From the NCBI RefSeq assembly GCF_017591425.1, contig NW_024467083.1, positions 16,235,001-16,299,000 on the forward strand: a DNA stretch of 64,000 nucleotides, read 5' to 3'. Shown here piece after piece: positions 48,267 through 58,920 of this stretch. The notes beneath the pieces were generated by a model, which had not been told where the DNA came from, did no database searches, and worked only from the letters and a program-made list of their open reading frames with translations. The translations under genes were made by a program, and so were the position numbers. How positions within the stretch are numbered: position 1 is the first letter of the stretch; the number at the start of each line of letters is the position of its first letter. This DNA is from Ochotona curzoniae. Its lineage: Eukaryota > Chordata > Mammalia > Lagomorpha > Ochotonidae.

Positions 48267-49804
48267 AAGCATGCAGATCTTAAATATATCTGTGGTATCT
48301 CCAAGTAAGTTCTTGCATAAGCAAGAAATACATTTATAATTGCAATATGTGTTACTCTAGTTCATCTAGTTAGTAATCATTAAGTGGAAAAATTCTGGGG
48401 GTGGTAATTACCTAAGCAAACTGCATTCAGTGATTAAAAAATATATTTTTGTGAATACGCCAATGGAATTTAATGTATAAATTTTTACATTAGGCTTTGT
48501 AAAATGCGTTAAAAATTTATGTAATAGGAAAAGTGAGAAATGCTTTGTCCTAAATCCAGTATTTTTTTACCCCCCCCAATAAAACCTTAATGAAATAAAT
48601 GTATACAACACCTACATGGAAGGGATTTAGACATGTATTTGTGTCTTTTGTAACATCCATATCTGAAACCTTCTCCAGAAAATTAAATTCTTTGGGAAAC
48701 TGGAATCAAAAGTTTAAAAAAAAAAAAAAAGACCTCTGTAGAGCCCTCATTCACCAAGCATATTAAAACTGGAGAAAAGTACCATGTAGATAGACATACA
48801 ACATGATTCAAGATAATTGACAAAATAGTCAAAACTTGAAAAAAAATTTTAATGTCAATTTGCAAAACAAAGAGGTGGTATCCTACCTCTGCTGGAAAAT
48901 GTGATTGCTTTGCCTCTCTGTAAGAGCAAATTCCTCTGTATAATTGCAGCCAACAAATTATAACTTTGTTTTGCTACAGCTACCATGGGTCCTGAATGAA
49001 ACTCCTATTGTTCCAATTTGCCTCTAAGTCGCTGGTATTACAGACAAATGACTTTCATTTGAAGACTCCTGCAAAACCTGTCAAAATATCACTTTATTGA
49101 TGTCTGTATCTGATATTACTGTGGGTTTGAAGTACTTTATTCCTTTCTATACTCTAAAGAAAAATTAGCAGAGCTAGTATAGACTCACCAGTACCCAAAT
49201 GTAAAGTTTTTCATTATTTATATACACTCATTTGAAAAGTAAAACAATAAAAAAGTCTGCTCGTCTCATTAACAAACTTTCTTCTTAACTTTCAAAGTAT
49301 TTTTTAAAAAGTGTACATATACATTTTCAAAGAGGCTAAAGAATTTTCATATCACAAACTAGTTGGGCATGTAAACTAGTTCAGTATGTATTTACTGATT
49401 ACCTGCTGTGATCCAGACACTATGGGTACAAATATGAATGGATGAATTTCCAGTTATTGAGTGAAAGTTTGTAGAACAGAACTGTGAAGCCAGATGATTC
49501 AACAAAACCAGGGCAAGTGCTTGCCACAAAAGAGGAAGCCACAGGGAACAGCCTGGTATTATAAGGAAGAGGGATATAAACACTCAGTTTAGGTGGATTA
49601 GAAAAACAGTACTTGGTCAGACATAGAAACAAAGGAAGTCTACATTTTGGCCAGAAGCAAGAACATGAGCCACAGTATAGCAGCAAGAAAGAATCCAACC
49701 CATGTGAGTAATTACCAGATCTGTTATGCCAAAAGAGATAAGGAGCAGAAATAGCTGGGCAAGAATCATAGCTTGGAAGGTCAAGGCTGAGGTTCAGAGG
49801 TTTA
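48267..49804. other. Unique intron
   Basis: A-run at 48714-48730, C-run at 48571-48578. GTATTTACTGATTACCTGC near 49387 recalls old mammalian repeats. No gene. Confidence 0.5.
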
Positions 49805-50040
49805 TGCTGTGATTACAACATCATCATTCCAAACTGGAGCACTGATTTAAGTCTGGGTTGCTTTTTGTTATTCGGTTCCCTGCTAATGCACCTCCCCCCC
49901 CCCAAAAAAAAAACCAGAAAATCATCCAAGTATTTCAGCCCCAGCCCTTCAGTCTTGCCCCATACCAGCCACTTGGTAACTGAGCCACCAGACACAAGAT
50001 CTCATGCTGCTTCTCTGCCTTCAAAATATTTAAAAGAAAT
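49805..50040 (+). mobile_element. C-SINE, older subtype with poly-C/poly-A insert
   Basis: GGTTCCCTGCTAATGCACCTCCC followed by C10 and A10 (about 49890-49914), then TCCAAGTATTTCAGCCCC, GCCACTTGGTAACTGAGCCACC, CTTCTCTGCCTTCAAAATATTTAAAAG. Confidence 0.7.
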
Positions 50041-51368
50041 GTGAGCCTCATATATTGACTATTCTGTAGACGGATTCTGCAGAATAGCTAAAAAAGTTTA
50101 AAGAGGAGACAATGTTTTCCATCCACAGACTTCACAATACACAGAAAGTGATAAAGGAATATTGGAGGTATGATAAATAGCTAAGGAATGTTGCACTAAT
50201 CAATATATCTAGTTAATGAGAATTTACTCAGTGCAAGTGGTATGAAATGAGGAGTGGTTAGGGGAAATCTAGGAGACTGGGAGTAGTCCACACTAGGTCA
50301 GATAATGAATATATTATCTGGAGACAGCTTACAAACAATACTATCTATTTATAAATTGACATTGAGACTTTATTATAGACATTATTTATACTGTTGAGAA
50401 CAATGTTTTTTTCTGCTTACTACTTTTTGAATTCTTTAGTGCAGAGTTAAGCTGTTATTATCAAATAAATTGGAAGTATGTCATTATAAAAAAATTTTAG
50501 AGGAGGAAGAAGGGTGGCATTTGGAGAGAAAGAACAGTAGAAAGTATTATGCTTTCAAGATTGTATATATGAATACATAAGATGTGTTCCCTTTGTATAC
50601 ATAAAAGCATTTAATAAAAATCACTATGATATTTCATATCAGCATGGCCCAGCAATTCTCAGCAATATCAGGGATAAAATGCTTCTTCCCACCAGTGCAA
50701 GAACCTCCCTCACTACCCCATTTTTGGTAAATGCTTTCTTACACAGGTTTCTGTGCTAAAGCTGTTTGGAGACTACAAAAATAAAGACCAGGTGTTGCCT
50801 TCCACAGACATACCAGTCTACTAGGAGCGATAAGGCACATACTTCAATAACCATAATTTGCAAATACATTTTTTTGCAAATGATTCCTTTACCAGTCATG
50901 CGGCAGGATCAAGGGCGGGAGCCAAACACATCTTACATACCCAGAACTACTTGACCAGTCTCCTGAGTGCAGAGCTCAATACAGGGACCCTTCCCCCCAT
51001 CTGATCCAGTAGGAGGGTGTGTTCCACTCACATCAAGTTTTGCTGTGCACTACCACAGCTTCCCCACAGCAGAAACCATGTTGAAGCTCTATCTCCGCTC
51101 CATCCCCGTGCCATTGGTGCATACACAGAGAAGCAGGTCAATGGATCTGACCTGTGAGGGCGACAACCCAAGGGAGGCAGTAATCGGGAGAGGGGAAAGG
51201 GTGCAGTCTCACACCAAGAAGGCAGATTGTCCTCTTGTTCAGCATATTCAGAAGTCATGGACCTAACTGAGTTCATGTTTTGATGCCACAATTTTCTCTA
51301 CCTCAACCTTCTTCCAACAGAAACAATCTGAAGATACTAAGAACAGGTATTACAAACGACAAAATCTA
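50041..51368. other. Mostly unique intron
   Basis: An old repeat at 50755-50850 (AATAAAGACCAGGTGTTGCC, TCTACTAGGAG). Frames at 50967-51291 on both strands (87-99 codons) are mirror images of one GC-richer stretch and are not recognisable. Confidence 0.45.
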
Positions 51369-51401
51369 CCCCTCCCCCTTGCTCCCTTCCCCTCCTCCCC
51401 C
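51369..51401 (-). promoter_or_regulatory. G-run tract with quadruplex motif
   Basis: The plus strand is pure pyrimidine except for one G; on the minus strand (VAV3 sense) it shows five runs of three or more G separated by loops of one to five bases, which satisfies the canonical four-tract G-quadruplex pattern. It begins about 46 bases inside the intron that would follow the candidate donor at 51442-51447. Intronic G-runs near donors are known binding sites for hnRNP H/F and often support weak first exons. Confidence 0.55.
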
Positions 51402-51447
51402 AGTTTTCAAGAGCAAAATCAAACCAGCAAAGAAGTCAAGGACTTAC

Positions 51448-51478
51448 CAAAGGTACACAGCTGGCTACAGGAAGCCAT
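51448..51478 (-). CDS. Candidate alternative first coding exon of a short VAV3 form
   Basis: Seen: on the minus strand an ATG at 51476-51478 opens a frame reading MASCSQLCTF plus one base G. The piece is 31 bases and stops at TTTG|GTAAGT (donor 51442-51447). Leaving phase 1 with a G, it joins the VAV3 exon at 23793, which starts with GT, to give MASCSQLCTF-GLPKMQ in frame. A TAA lies in frame three codons upstream of the ATG, as expected for a true start; the -3 base is T and +4 is G, so the start context is moderate. Known: a truncated VAV3 transcript lacking the CH, DH and PH regions and keeping SH3-SH2-SH3 has been described in human. Inference: this could be its first exon. A random ATG with a phase-matched donor in 40 kb of intron is not rare, so this needs transcript support. 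Confidence 0.42.
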
Positions 51479-52150
51479 GAAAACTTAATGAAGTTCTTAC
51501 ACGGAAGAGTTCAAAATTGTGTTTTTTTCAAAAGCCAGGCCCTGGGACAAGGCTAAAGTGAAGTGAAGCAGAGACTGTGACTGCAGATTGAAATGGGCTG
51601 TGTGGGCTTCCGGGGCTGTGATGGCCACATGTGATGAGGGGGGAATGTGTGATGCTCAGGAATGCACTAAACTTTCCAGAAGCAGCACCACATATCTTGA
51701 AGCTCCTGATTCCCCACCCCTCATACTTCTGCAGTCAGATCATGTCGCTTAATTTCTTGCCTTAAGGAATACTTCAGGGTAGAGAGCAAAAGCTTGCGGA
51801 AGTCACTGAGGCTCTAAGCCGGAATTACTGAAGTTAGGACACTGGGTGTGTCGTGGAAAAGAGAAGATGCCGTGTTGGCGTCCAGCATGCCCTACGGAGG
51901 AAGGAGAAGTCCAAGAAGGAGAAGCTGGTAGAGTCTGTGGGTGCTGGAGTACCCAGAAACTGCTTAATGTTCCGTGGCTTCTCCATGCGGACTGCAAGTT
52001 TCCGAGGCTTCCTAGACACCTAGGAAGGCTGGGCCTTGGGCCACAGGACACCCTCCTGATCCACACGGCCCTGCCCTGTGTGAGTCATGCATGGACAGTC
52101 TCCAGGGGGCATAGGAAGGATAAGGTCTCAAGGGAAGAACTGACTGGATT
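51479..52150 (-). promoter_or_regulatory. GC-richer block, possible promoter/5' UTR of the short VAV3 form
   Basis: This block stands out from the surrounding AT-rich intron by its higher GC and by a dozen or so CpG dinucleotides, clustered at 51780-52070. It carries no SINE or L1 I recognise. Read on the minus strand it includes an ETS-type CCGGAAG (about 51608-51614) and a palindromic E-box CACATGTG at 51626-51633, both within 160 bases of the candidate ATG at 51478. Open frames of 60-100 codons occur on both strands around 51803-52154 but none resembles a protein I know, so I treat them as chance. It could instead be an enhancer or the exon of a noncoding RNA. Confidence 0.28.
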
Positions 52151-52459
52151 TTAAGAAACTATAGATTGGCTTTAACTCATGTGCTGTTAAATGTAGAGAC
52201 TAAAACCCCTGCTGGCTATCTTCTGAACAGTGAGTCATTCCAGACACAGCAAAGTGCCTGCTGTCCTCCAGGCCAGCCGCACTGAGTATGCTGTTAAAGC
52301 CTGAAAATCCCGCACTCATCAGCCAGCATGTTTTTAGCTCTCTTTAAATATTCATTTAAATCATCCTTTTAAATATTATAATGATCCATTGTTGGGACAC
52401 ACTCCTATCATTACCTCAATATAACTGAAAATATTTCACTTTTAAATACGCTAATACTT

Positions 52460-52670
52460 TAAAAGCACTTACCATGTGTTGGGCCCTGTTCTAAGAACTT
52501 AAGATATATTACCTCATTTAAACTTTGTAACAACTCTATATGATGTGGGTCTTACTATGATCCCATCATAAGGAAGCATAACAAAAGGCAAGACAGTTCA
52601 AGAGCTGATCAATAGTGTAGATAGAGTGAAGCCCAGGCAGCCTAGTTGTAGAATGTGTGTGCCAGCAATT
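52460..52670 (+). mobile_element. MIR SINE
   Basis: CACTTACCATGTGTTGGGCCCTGTTCTAAG, ATTACCTCATTTAAACTTTGTAACAACTCTATATGATG and GAAGCCCAGGCAGCC follow the MIR consensus nearly end to end. Confidence 0.85.
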
Positions 52671-52693
52671 AAAAAACAAAAGCCACATTACTA

Positions 52694-53018
52694 GGGGTGG
52701 GCATGATGGCTTAACTGGTTAATCTTATAGGTGCCAACATTCCATATGGGCAATGGTTCGTGTCCCTGCTGCTCCAATACAATCTAGGTCTCTGTTTATG
52801 GCTGGGGAAAGCTGAAGAAGATGAAGCAAGACCTTGGGATCCTGTGTCTATATGGGTGACCTGGAGGAGGCTCTTGGCTCCTAGCTTTGGATTGGCTCAA
52901 CTCCAGCTCCGGTAGCTACCTGGGGAGTGAACCAGCAGATGGAAGAGCTTTGTCTGTCTCTCCTTCTCTCTGTACAATCTCTTTCCAATAAAAACAAATA
53001 TATCTGTTTAAAGATTTA
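52694..53018 (+). mobile_element. C-SINE
   Basis: GGGTGGGCATGATGGCTTAACTGG head, CCATATGGGCAATGGTTCGTGTCCC, TACCTGGGGAGTGAACCAGCAG, TTCCAATAAAAACAAATATATC tail. Confidence 0.9.
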
Positions 53019-54445
53019 CTGACTTATTCAAAGTAGAATTTAGGATCACTACATAACCTTGTTTCCGGTGTCTACCGTTCTCAGTTCACACACTTGCTCA
53101 GGACCCTGAAGACGGTGCTGATAATATCAAAGACAATAGTGACTTATAAAATGTATCAAGGAGTCAAGACCAAGCTAATGTTCCACAAATACACTGTCTC
53201 AGTCCTTTCTCACACAGCTGTCTCTGGAAGGCAGTGCCAACATCACCTGTTAGTAACAAAAGTTCAAGTGAGGTAAGAGAGGTTGACTAACTTCCCATGG
53301 AGAAATTGCTAAGCAGTGGAGTGAAGCACTAAGTCACACAGTGCTGCCAACAAAATCTGCTTTTTGAACATTTACAATGTTTGACTCCCCGCACATTGAA
53401 GAGAATCACTCTAATGGGAAAAATGATGCTGGAAGAAAAAAAAATCTCCCTATTTTCCCAGGAAATGAGATTCAATTTTTATTCAAAACATTATAAACAG
53501 ATATCAAAGAATACTGACATAATTAGGTGATGACTACTGACTGTTTGTTAGGTTTAAATAGATACACACACACACATATGACCAACAATAAATCATAAAA
53601 TAGCCAACCTCTACAAATTGTTTAACATAGAAAGAGGAGGACCTCAATTCTATTTACTGCATAAATTTCAATAAAGACATTCAGGGAAAAGTATTATAAA
53701 GAAAAACAGAAGTACCTTTATTATAGTTTTGGGGTCCTCACCTGAATTTTGCTGATTTTCTAGTAATGCTAAAAATCAAAGCAAAGGCACATCTACTGAA
53801 AGATGCAGTATGCTTAGGGAGTCAGTATCCTCGCTTAGAACTTTAGCATCCCGAGGTCTGCACAGACTCTAGGGCTTACACTGTACCTATCAGCCCCTTC
53901 CCACCTATCTGAGGCCTTTGGGAAGGTCCTCTCTCCACTTTTAGTCATCTGATAGTCCTCACCCACCAGGTCCCAGCCACCTGTGCATCACCCCTAGAAA
54001 GTCCTTGCTTTAAAATCATTCTTCCCTCCCTGGGCTGTAAGCCAGGAGAAGCGTGTATCTATCTTCAATTGTACCAAAATTATTTGATTATCCCATCTTA
54101 GTTTACTTCCTCCTTTGAGCATCTTACATGACCCATAATTGAGGCCAGCCTGACTACAAAATACACATGACAAAAAAAATTAATTGAAAAACAACCAATG
54201 CTTTTACCGGCCAGAGAATTACATATATAACACACAGATACGGCTGGAAGCTAAGTGTGTTTCTTACTTCTGTGAATTTGGATGCATCTTAAACTTTGCA
54301 CGCAGCTTGCTCCCCTACAAGATGGACATGTCTATCTCACAGTTTTTGTTGTGAGAACTAAAATACTTTAAACTTACAGTACATAAATATATACCATTAA
54401 TATTTCATCCACAGGTACTCCACAAGCATATATATGGATATATAT
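53019..54445. other. Unique intron
   Basis: A short (CA)n at 53563-53574. No gene; 53870-54120 is slightly GC-richer and may hide an old L2 fragment that I cannot confirm. Confidence 0.5.
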
Positions 54446-54615
54446 CATGTTCACAGTGCTTCAAAAACTTCATAGAATGCAGAATTGAAAAGCAAGAATA
54501 TTTAAGCCCCAAAGTAATTTGAAGTTCAGTATGTCCGGAATATGTATTTTCCTAAATTTTTATCAAAACTCTGGATGCATGGATTTCCAAAACTGGCTTC
54601 CAACAAAATAGCTTT
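54446..54615 (+). mobile_element. Copy of the short MITE-like family
   Basis: GTGCTTCAAAAACTTCATAGAATG at the start and GGATGCATGGATTTCCAAAAC at the end share words with 7678-7865 and the reversed copy at 63255-63412. Confidence 0.42.
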
Positions 54616-56039
54616 CTTTTCATTTTATTTTTTTCATGGCATACAATGAAATATTTAGAACAACAGATCAGCAAACCACCAAATTTTTCTTCATTATAAT
54701 ACAAGAGAACACAGGCATGGACCCAGAAACTACTTGCATGTGGCCTAAAAGGAAGAAGGTGACAATTTCATAGAAATTTATTGTCAAAGTGATACAGACG
54801 GTTCAATAGGAATTTGTAATGCTTAGTACTGACTAGTTTGGATTTTGCAGTGAAACCCACAATTTGGACTGCCACACATTCAATGGAATTTTACTTTATG
54901 TTAGCTCATTGCTCTATGTGTCTTATTACAGAAGCATCTTGTAACAGTGAGTTCCCAGGCTACTTATCTCAACATGTTTATTTGAATTCTCTTCAACTCT
55001 TTTGCAATAAGGGTGTGAGGTTCAGAATTTCTAAAGGAGCAAGTGCTGACTACATAGTGAAAATCCCCCGGGAGAAAGTCAAGCACTGATAAGAAGGTCA
55101 AAAAGGCAGAAAAAAAAAAAAAGGAAAACAAGTTAGGCTGGTGTGCTTTAACATGGGAGACAGAAAAATTCTTGCCTGCTCTTTCATTCTATCTCACCTT
55201 ACAAAAACCTCCTGCTATTCTCCTCTGCTCAATGTCCTTTTTCAAAACTATTTTGACTTAAAAATGAACTAAGCCTTGCTGCATGCCCATATGATCTCTT
55301 CTTTATCCTTTACTGTTTCAAGGGGAGCAAAAAGTTACCCCAGCTATTGTTGCTGGACACAAACCATCCCTGTTTCCTGTGATTTTTCTGAAACCTCATG
55401 GCTGCACCTTCAATCTTGCCCTTAGAACTTCCTGTTCTTTTAGTATGGTACAATGCTTCTGACAGATGCAGCCACCGAGATTCACAAATAAACACTAAAG
55501 GACAAGTGTTCTAATAGGGATGAGTGAAAAATCAACACACTGTGCAGGAGTACCTGAAAAACATCCCCGTGGATCCCCTCCTACATGATGCTTGGTAACT
55601 GGTGGTCACAGCAAAGGGAGACAGGAGAACGCTTCTGCTTTACACTAGACTTCTTAATGTCGATGACTGTTCAAATTGGCACTTTATTTCTCTCACATAT
55701 TATCTTAGGGGTTTTTTTGTCATCTTTTTCTACTGGCAAGGCTTTGTGCTATTTATGAATTTTTCTAACCTGTAAGCAGGTTTCTTTTTCAATTGGAAGA
55801 TTTTAAAAAAAAAAAAAAAACAGAAGTATATAGTTACTAACAAAGAGAAACATTTTCCAGTAAGTATAAATAAAAACCTGCACAGAAGATGAGTAAATGC
55901 AAGGATAAACCACAAAATGCAATTAGCACTACTAATCACTCCACCAGTTCTGCCACTGAGAAGCTGAAATACATGACAACAAAGATTTCACAACTTGGAA
56001 CTTTAAATTTTATCACATGAATTCTTAAGCCACCACTAG
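54616..56039. other. Unique intron
   Basis: A-runs at 55111-55123 and 55804-55820. No gene. Confidence 0.5.
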
Positions 56040-56180
56040 GTTCTATCTTCCGTATTGACTAAGGCATTTTCTCATTTGTGCCAAAGGATAATCCTGCAAG
56101 CTACATATTAAGAAAAATTTCACCTCTATTGTACAGATAAAATCGTGGATTATTAAAATGCCCAAAAATTCACATAGAAG
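56040..56180 (+). mobile_element. MIR SINE fragment
   Basis: TTTCTCATTTGTGCC, ATAATCCTGCAAGC, CACCTCTATTGTACAGATAAAA keep the order of the MIR centre. A second faint match (TGTGCCAAACTCTGTGTTTGCC) follows at 56270. Confidence 0.55.
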
Positions 56181-58274
56181 ATCAAAAACTATTTGTTCAA
56201 ACCTCAAGCTCATTTGCTCTCAAATAGTGAGGGTAAGAATCCCCATTACTGATTGTGTATTGGTTACCATGTGCCAAACTCTGTGTTTGCCTTGCCTTGC
56301 AAGTATCCTAACCACGCAGACAGAAGTCACATTGCTACAAGTCTGGGCCAGAATGTTCTGACACAGGGACACAAACGATTAACCAATATTTTCTGCTGCT
56401 CTATATTATGCATGGATATTCTCAGAGCACAATGAATTTATATAACATTAACACTAGTTAAATAGCAGCCAAATTAAAATCTTTTTCAAATGAAGATTAA
56501 AAATATGGGGATTTTTGCCTTTCAGAAATGTTATTAAAAATTGGCATGAGACATGAAGTATGTTTGTTCTTATGCTTCGATGATGATTAATGAACTCCTT
56601 TTTGGAGAGGCAAGATCTGCATTTGGCATTAATATTATAAACTTTTCTTATCCCAGTAGCTTCTCTTTAGGTGGGGAAGGCAGTTACATAAGGCAGTGAT
56701 TAATGAGATGCCACAAATGTTGATTTAGCCCCAGATAAGGAGTTTTTTCTCTGAAATCTAAATGCTTCACCAAAATTAATTTTAAGTCACACTACAAATA
56801 TGAGTAAAGTGCCGATTCAAGTTGAAAATATGTCATATGCTCAACCTGAGTCCATATGCTTTTTTCCCAATTTCTTCCTGTTTTGCTAGAAAAAAAATAT
56901 CCTCGAACAGTTTGAGATTCCAAGAAGGTGTTGCCACTTCTTTTTCTCAAAACCATTGGCCAGATTCTGCTCTTGGAAACAGCTTGATTTAAGTGGAAAA
57001 TGCATAAAGTATTTAAATATGGACTCTCCAAAGTATGACACTGTATATATGCATATATATGCATATACATATATATATATATATATATATGGCAGCTTTC
57101 ATCTCCTAAGAGTAAAGAGTCATAACATTGGCAATTAGTGGAGAAATCCATACAGACTTTCATCTGTCATCTATCTAATCCTATTGACATACTCTAAACA
57201 GAATAATTCTTAGCCCTAAAAGTAAAACTTTTGCTGAGAACTGAAGGGCACTTTAAAATGGCAAAAGGCTTCAAGAGCATCTGTTGGTTCTGGACAGCTA
57301 CAATCATTTTGTCAGAGTACACTAATCAAGAGCAATACACCAGGCAGGAAGTCAAAGGCACTCTTTTCCTGGCCTGGACTTCCCCAAGAAACTGTTTGCT
57401 AGACACGTAATGTTTTCCTGACATCTTCTGTTAAGAATGCCAATGGATGTCTGATATCAAGGTAGTAGTGAACCATAGATAGCCTGCTTGTTTCGCTTTT
57501 GTTTTTTCCTATGTGTCATATAATGTTCCCAAACAGTAATAGAGTTCATCTGTCCTTCCATGTCCTATGCTGTGGTGCTTCTTCTGCATCATTATTTTTT
57601 GCACTTCAGGGCCAATATTAAAATGAGGGCTGTTTGAACACAAGGACTGTGCTTCTACAACACTCAATCTGATAGCCAGGATAGCTATGAGTTAATTCGT
57701 TAACAGAGAGTACATCTAGTTGGATATACTGGACAAAGGGATGATTCATGATGTCAAGACAGGATGGGGGAAGATTTGTTTCAACATGTTACTCCAACAA
57801 TTTAAAACTTTGGGATTATTTCTACAGATTTCTACTTAATATTTTACAGAGCATTTAAATAGTGGAGCAAAAATCATGCATGATGGGCAGCATGGGAAGG
57901 GACAGGGTGAGGACTACTGGAAAAAAAAACTGGTAATTTTCTTAATTTCATGAAAGACTATTAAAAGATTCTTAAAACACTAGATTTAGTCCAGGCCTAG
58001 CAGCAACTAATTAAGATGAGAAAGATAAGCACAATTAAGAAGGATATGTACACAGAAGGAAAAAGTATGGGAGAGTTACTCTGAATAGCTACAAAATAGT
58101 TTCAACTTTCAAAATACCTTGGGCGGGGTCATAACTATATTTCATTGTAAATTATTTTATGAATAAAAATGATTGTGTCAAATTAAGTACTTACTTTGAT
58201 TCAAAATGTTATTTCCTTACAGAGTGTGTGTAGTGACTTTTGAAATTTTAGGTACTTATTTCAGGTATAGAGTG
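56181..58274. other. Unique intron with a (TA)n
   Basis: (TA)n with TATATGCATATATGC palindromes at 57044-57090. The rest has no gene and no SINE for 2 kb. Confidence 0.55.
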
Positions 58275-58510
58275 CTCCCATCTTCTGGTTCACTCCTGAA
58301 ATGTTACCAAAACCCCAGCACCAGCCAGGGACCAAAGCCCAGAACTCAATCCAGTTTCCTGGATGGCTTTGAGCTATCAGCACTATCACCAAGTTTGCTT
58401 TAAGAGTAATCGAACCAGGGCTCCGAGCTGGAAGTTAAACGCAGATATTTTAATGAGACATTTGGATGCCCTAATCATCTCAACTGCTGGAAAAAATACC
58501 TATCCCAATT
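58275..58510 (-). mobile_element. C-SINE, older subtype, reversed
   Basis: GCTCCCATCTTCTGGTTCACTCC, then CCAGGGACCAAAGCCC, TAATCGAACCAGGGCTCCGAG and the reversed head CATTTGGATGCCC. Tail missing. Confidence 0.75.
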
Positions 58511-58532
58511 TGTGTGTGTGTAATTGGGATGG

Positions 58533-58560
58533 ATATATATATATATACACACACACACTC
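58533..58560 (+). repeat. Compound (TA)n(CA)n microsatellite
   Basis: ATATATATATATATACACACACACAC just after the SINE. Confidence 0.9.
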
Positions 58561-58683
58561 TTATCTGAGCTACTATGTGTATGTTAAAGCACAAAATTTA
58601 ATGTGGCTGTGAGTGGAACATAACAGATATTTCAGTTTTAACCAAAGGTTTAAAACATTTTGATGCAATATTTATAATTGCAT

Positions 58684-58920
58684 ATCCCAACTGTACCCCA
58701 TGTTGGAGTGAAAGTCTTTATCCCCACGTTTCTGCTTCTGCTCCTGCTTTCTAAGAGGCAGTAGATGATGGATACAACCCTTTTGGAGACCTGGATGGAG
58801 TTCTGGGTTCAGTCCTGACTTTTACTATTATATGGAGAGTAAATCAATGGTGAGGAGTCTCATCTCCTTTCCTGCTACTGTTGCTGCTGCTGCTGCATTG
58901 ACTTAAATAGATTAAAATAG
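58684..58920 (+). mobile_element. C-SINE, older subtype with (CTG)n
   Basis: TGCTCCTGCTTTCTAAGAGGCAGTAGATGATGG, GGAGACCTGGATGGAGTTCTGGGTTC, GAGTAAATCAATGG and a (TGC)n at 58880-58897. Confidence 0.7.

Noticed and set aside
51370..51410. Plus-strand polypyrimidine tract ending in CCCAG, looks like a strong acceptor
   Set aside because: No coding or donor follows on the plus strand; better explained as the complement of the G-run tract.
51803..52154. Overlapping frames of 61-102 codons in the GC-richer block
   Set aside because: Three frames on both strands are open because of base composition; none resembles a known protein and none joins VAV3 in phase.
56499..56547. Minus-strand ATG opening Met-Pro-Ile-Phe, considered as another alternative VAV3 start
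   Set aside because: The frame stops after 16 codons and I see no donor in phase 1 before the stop.
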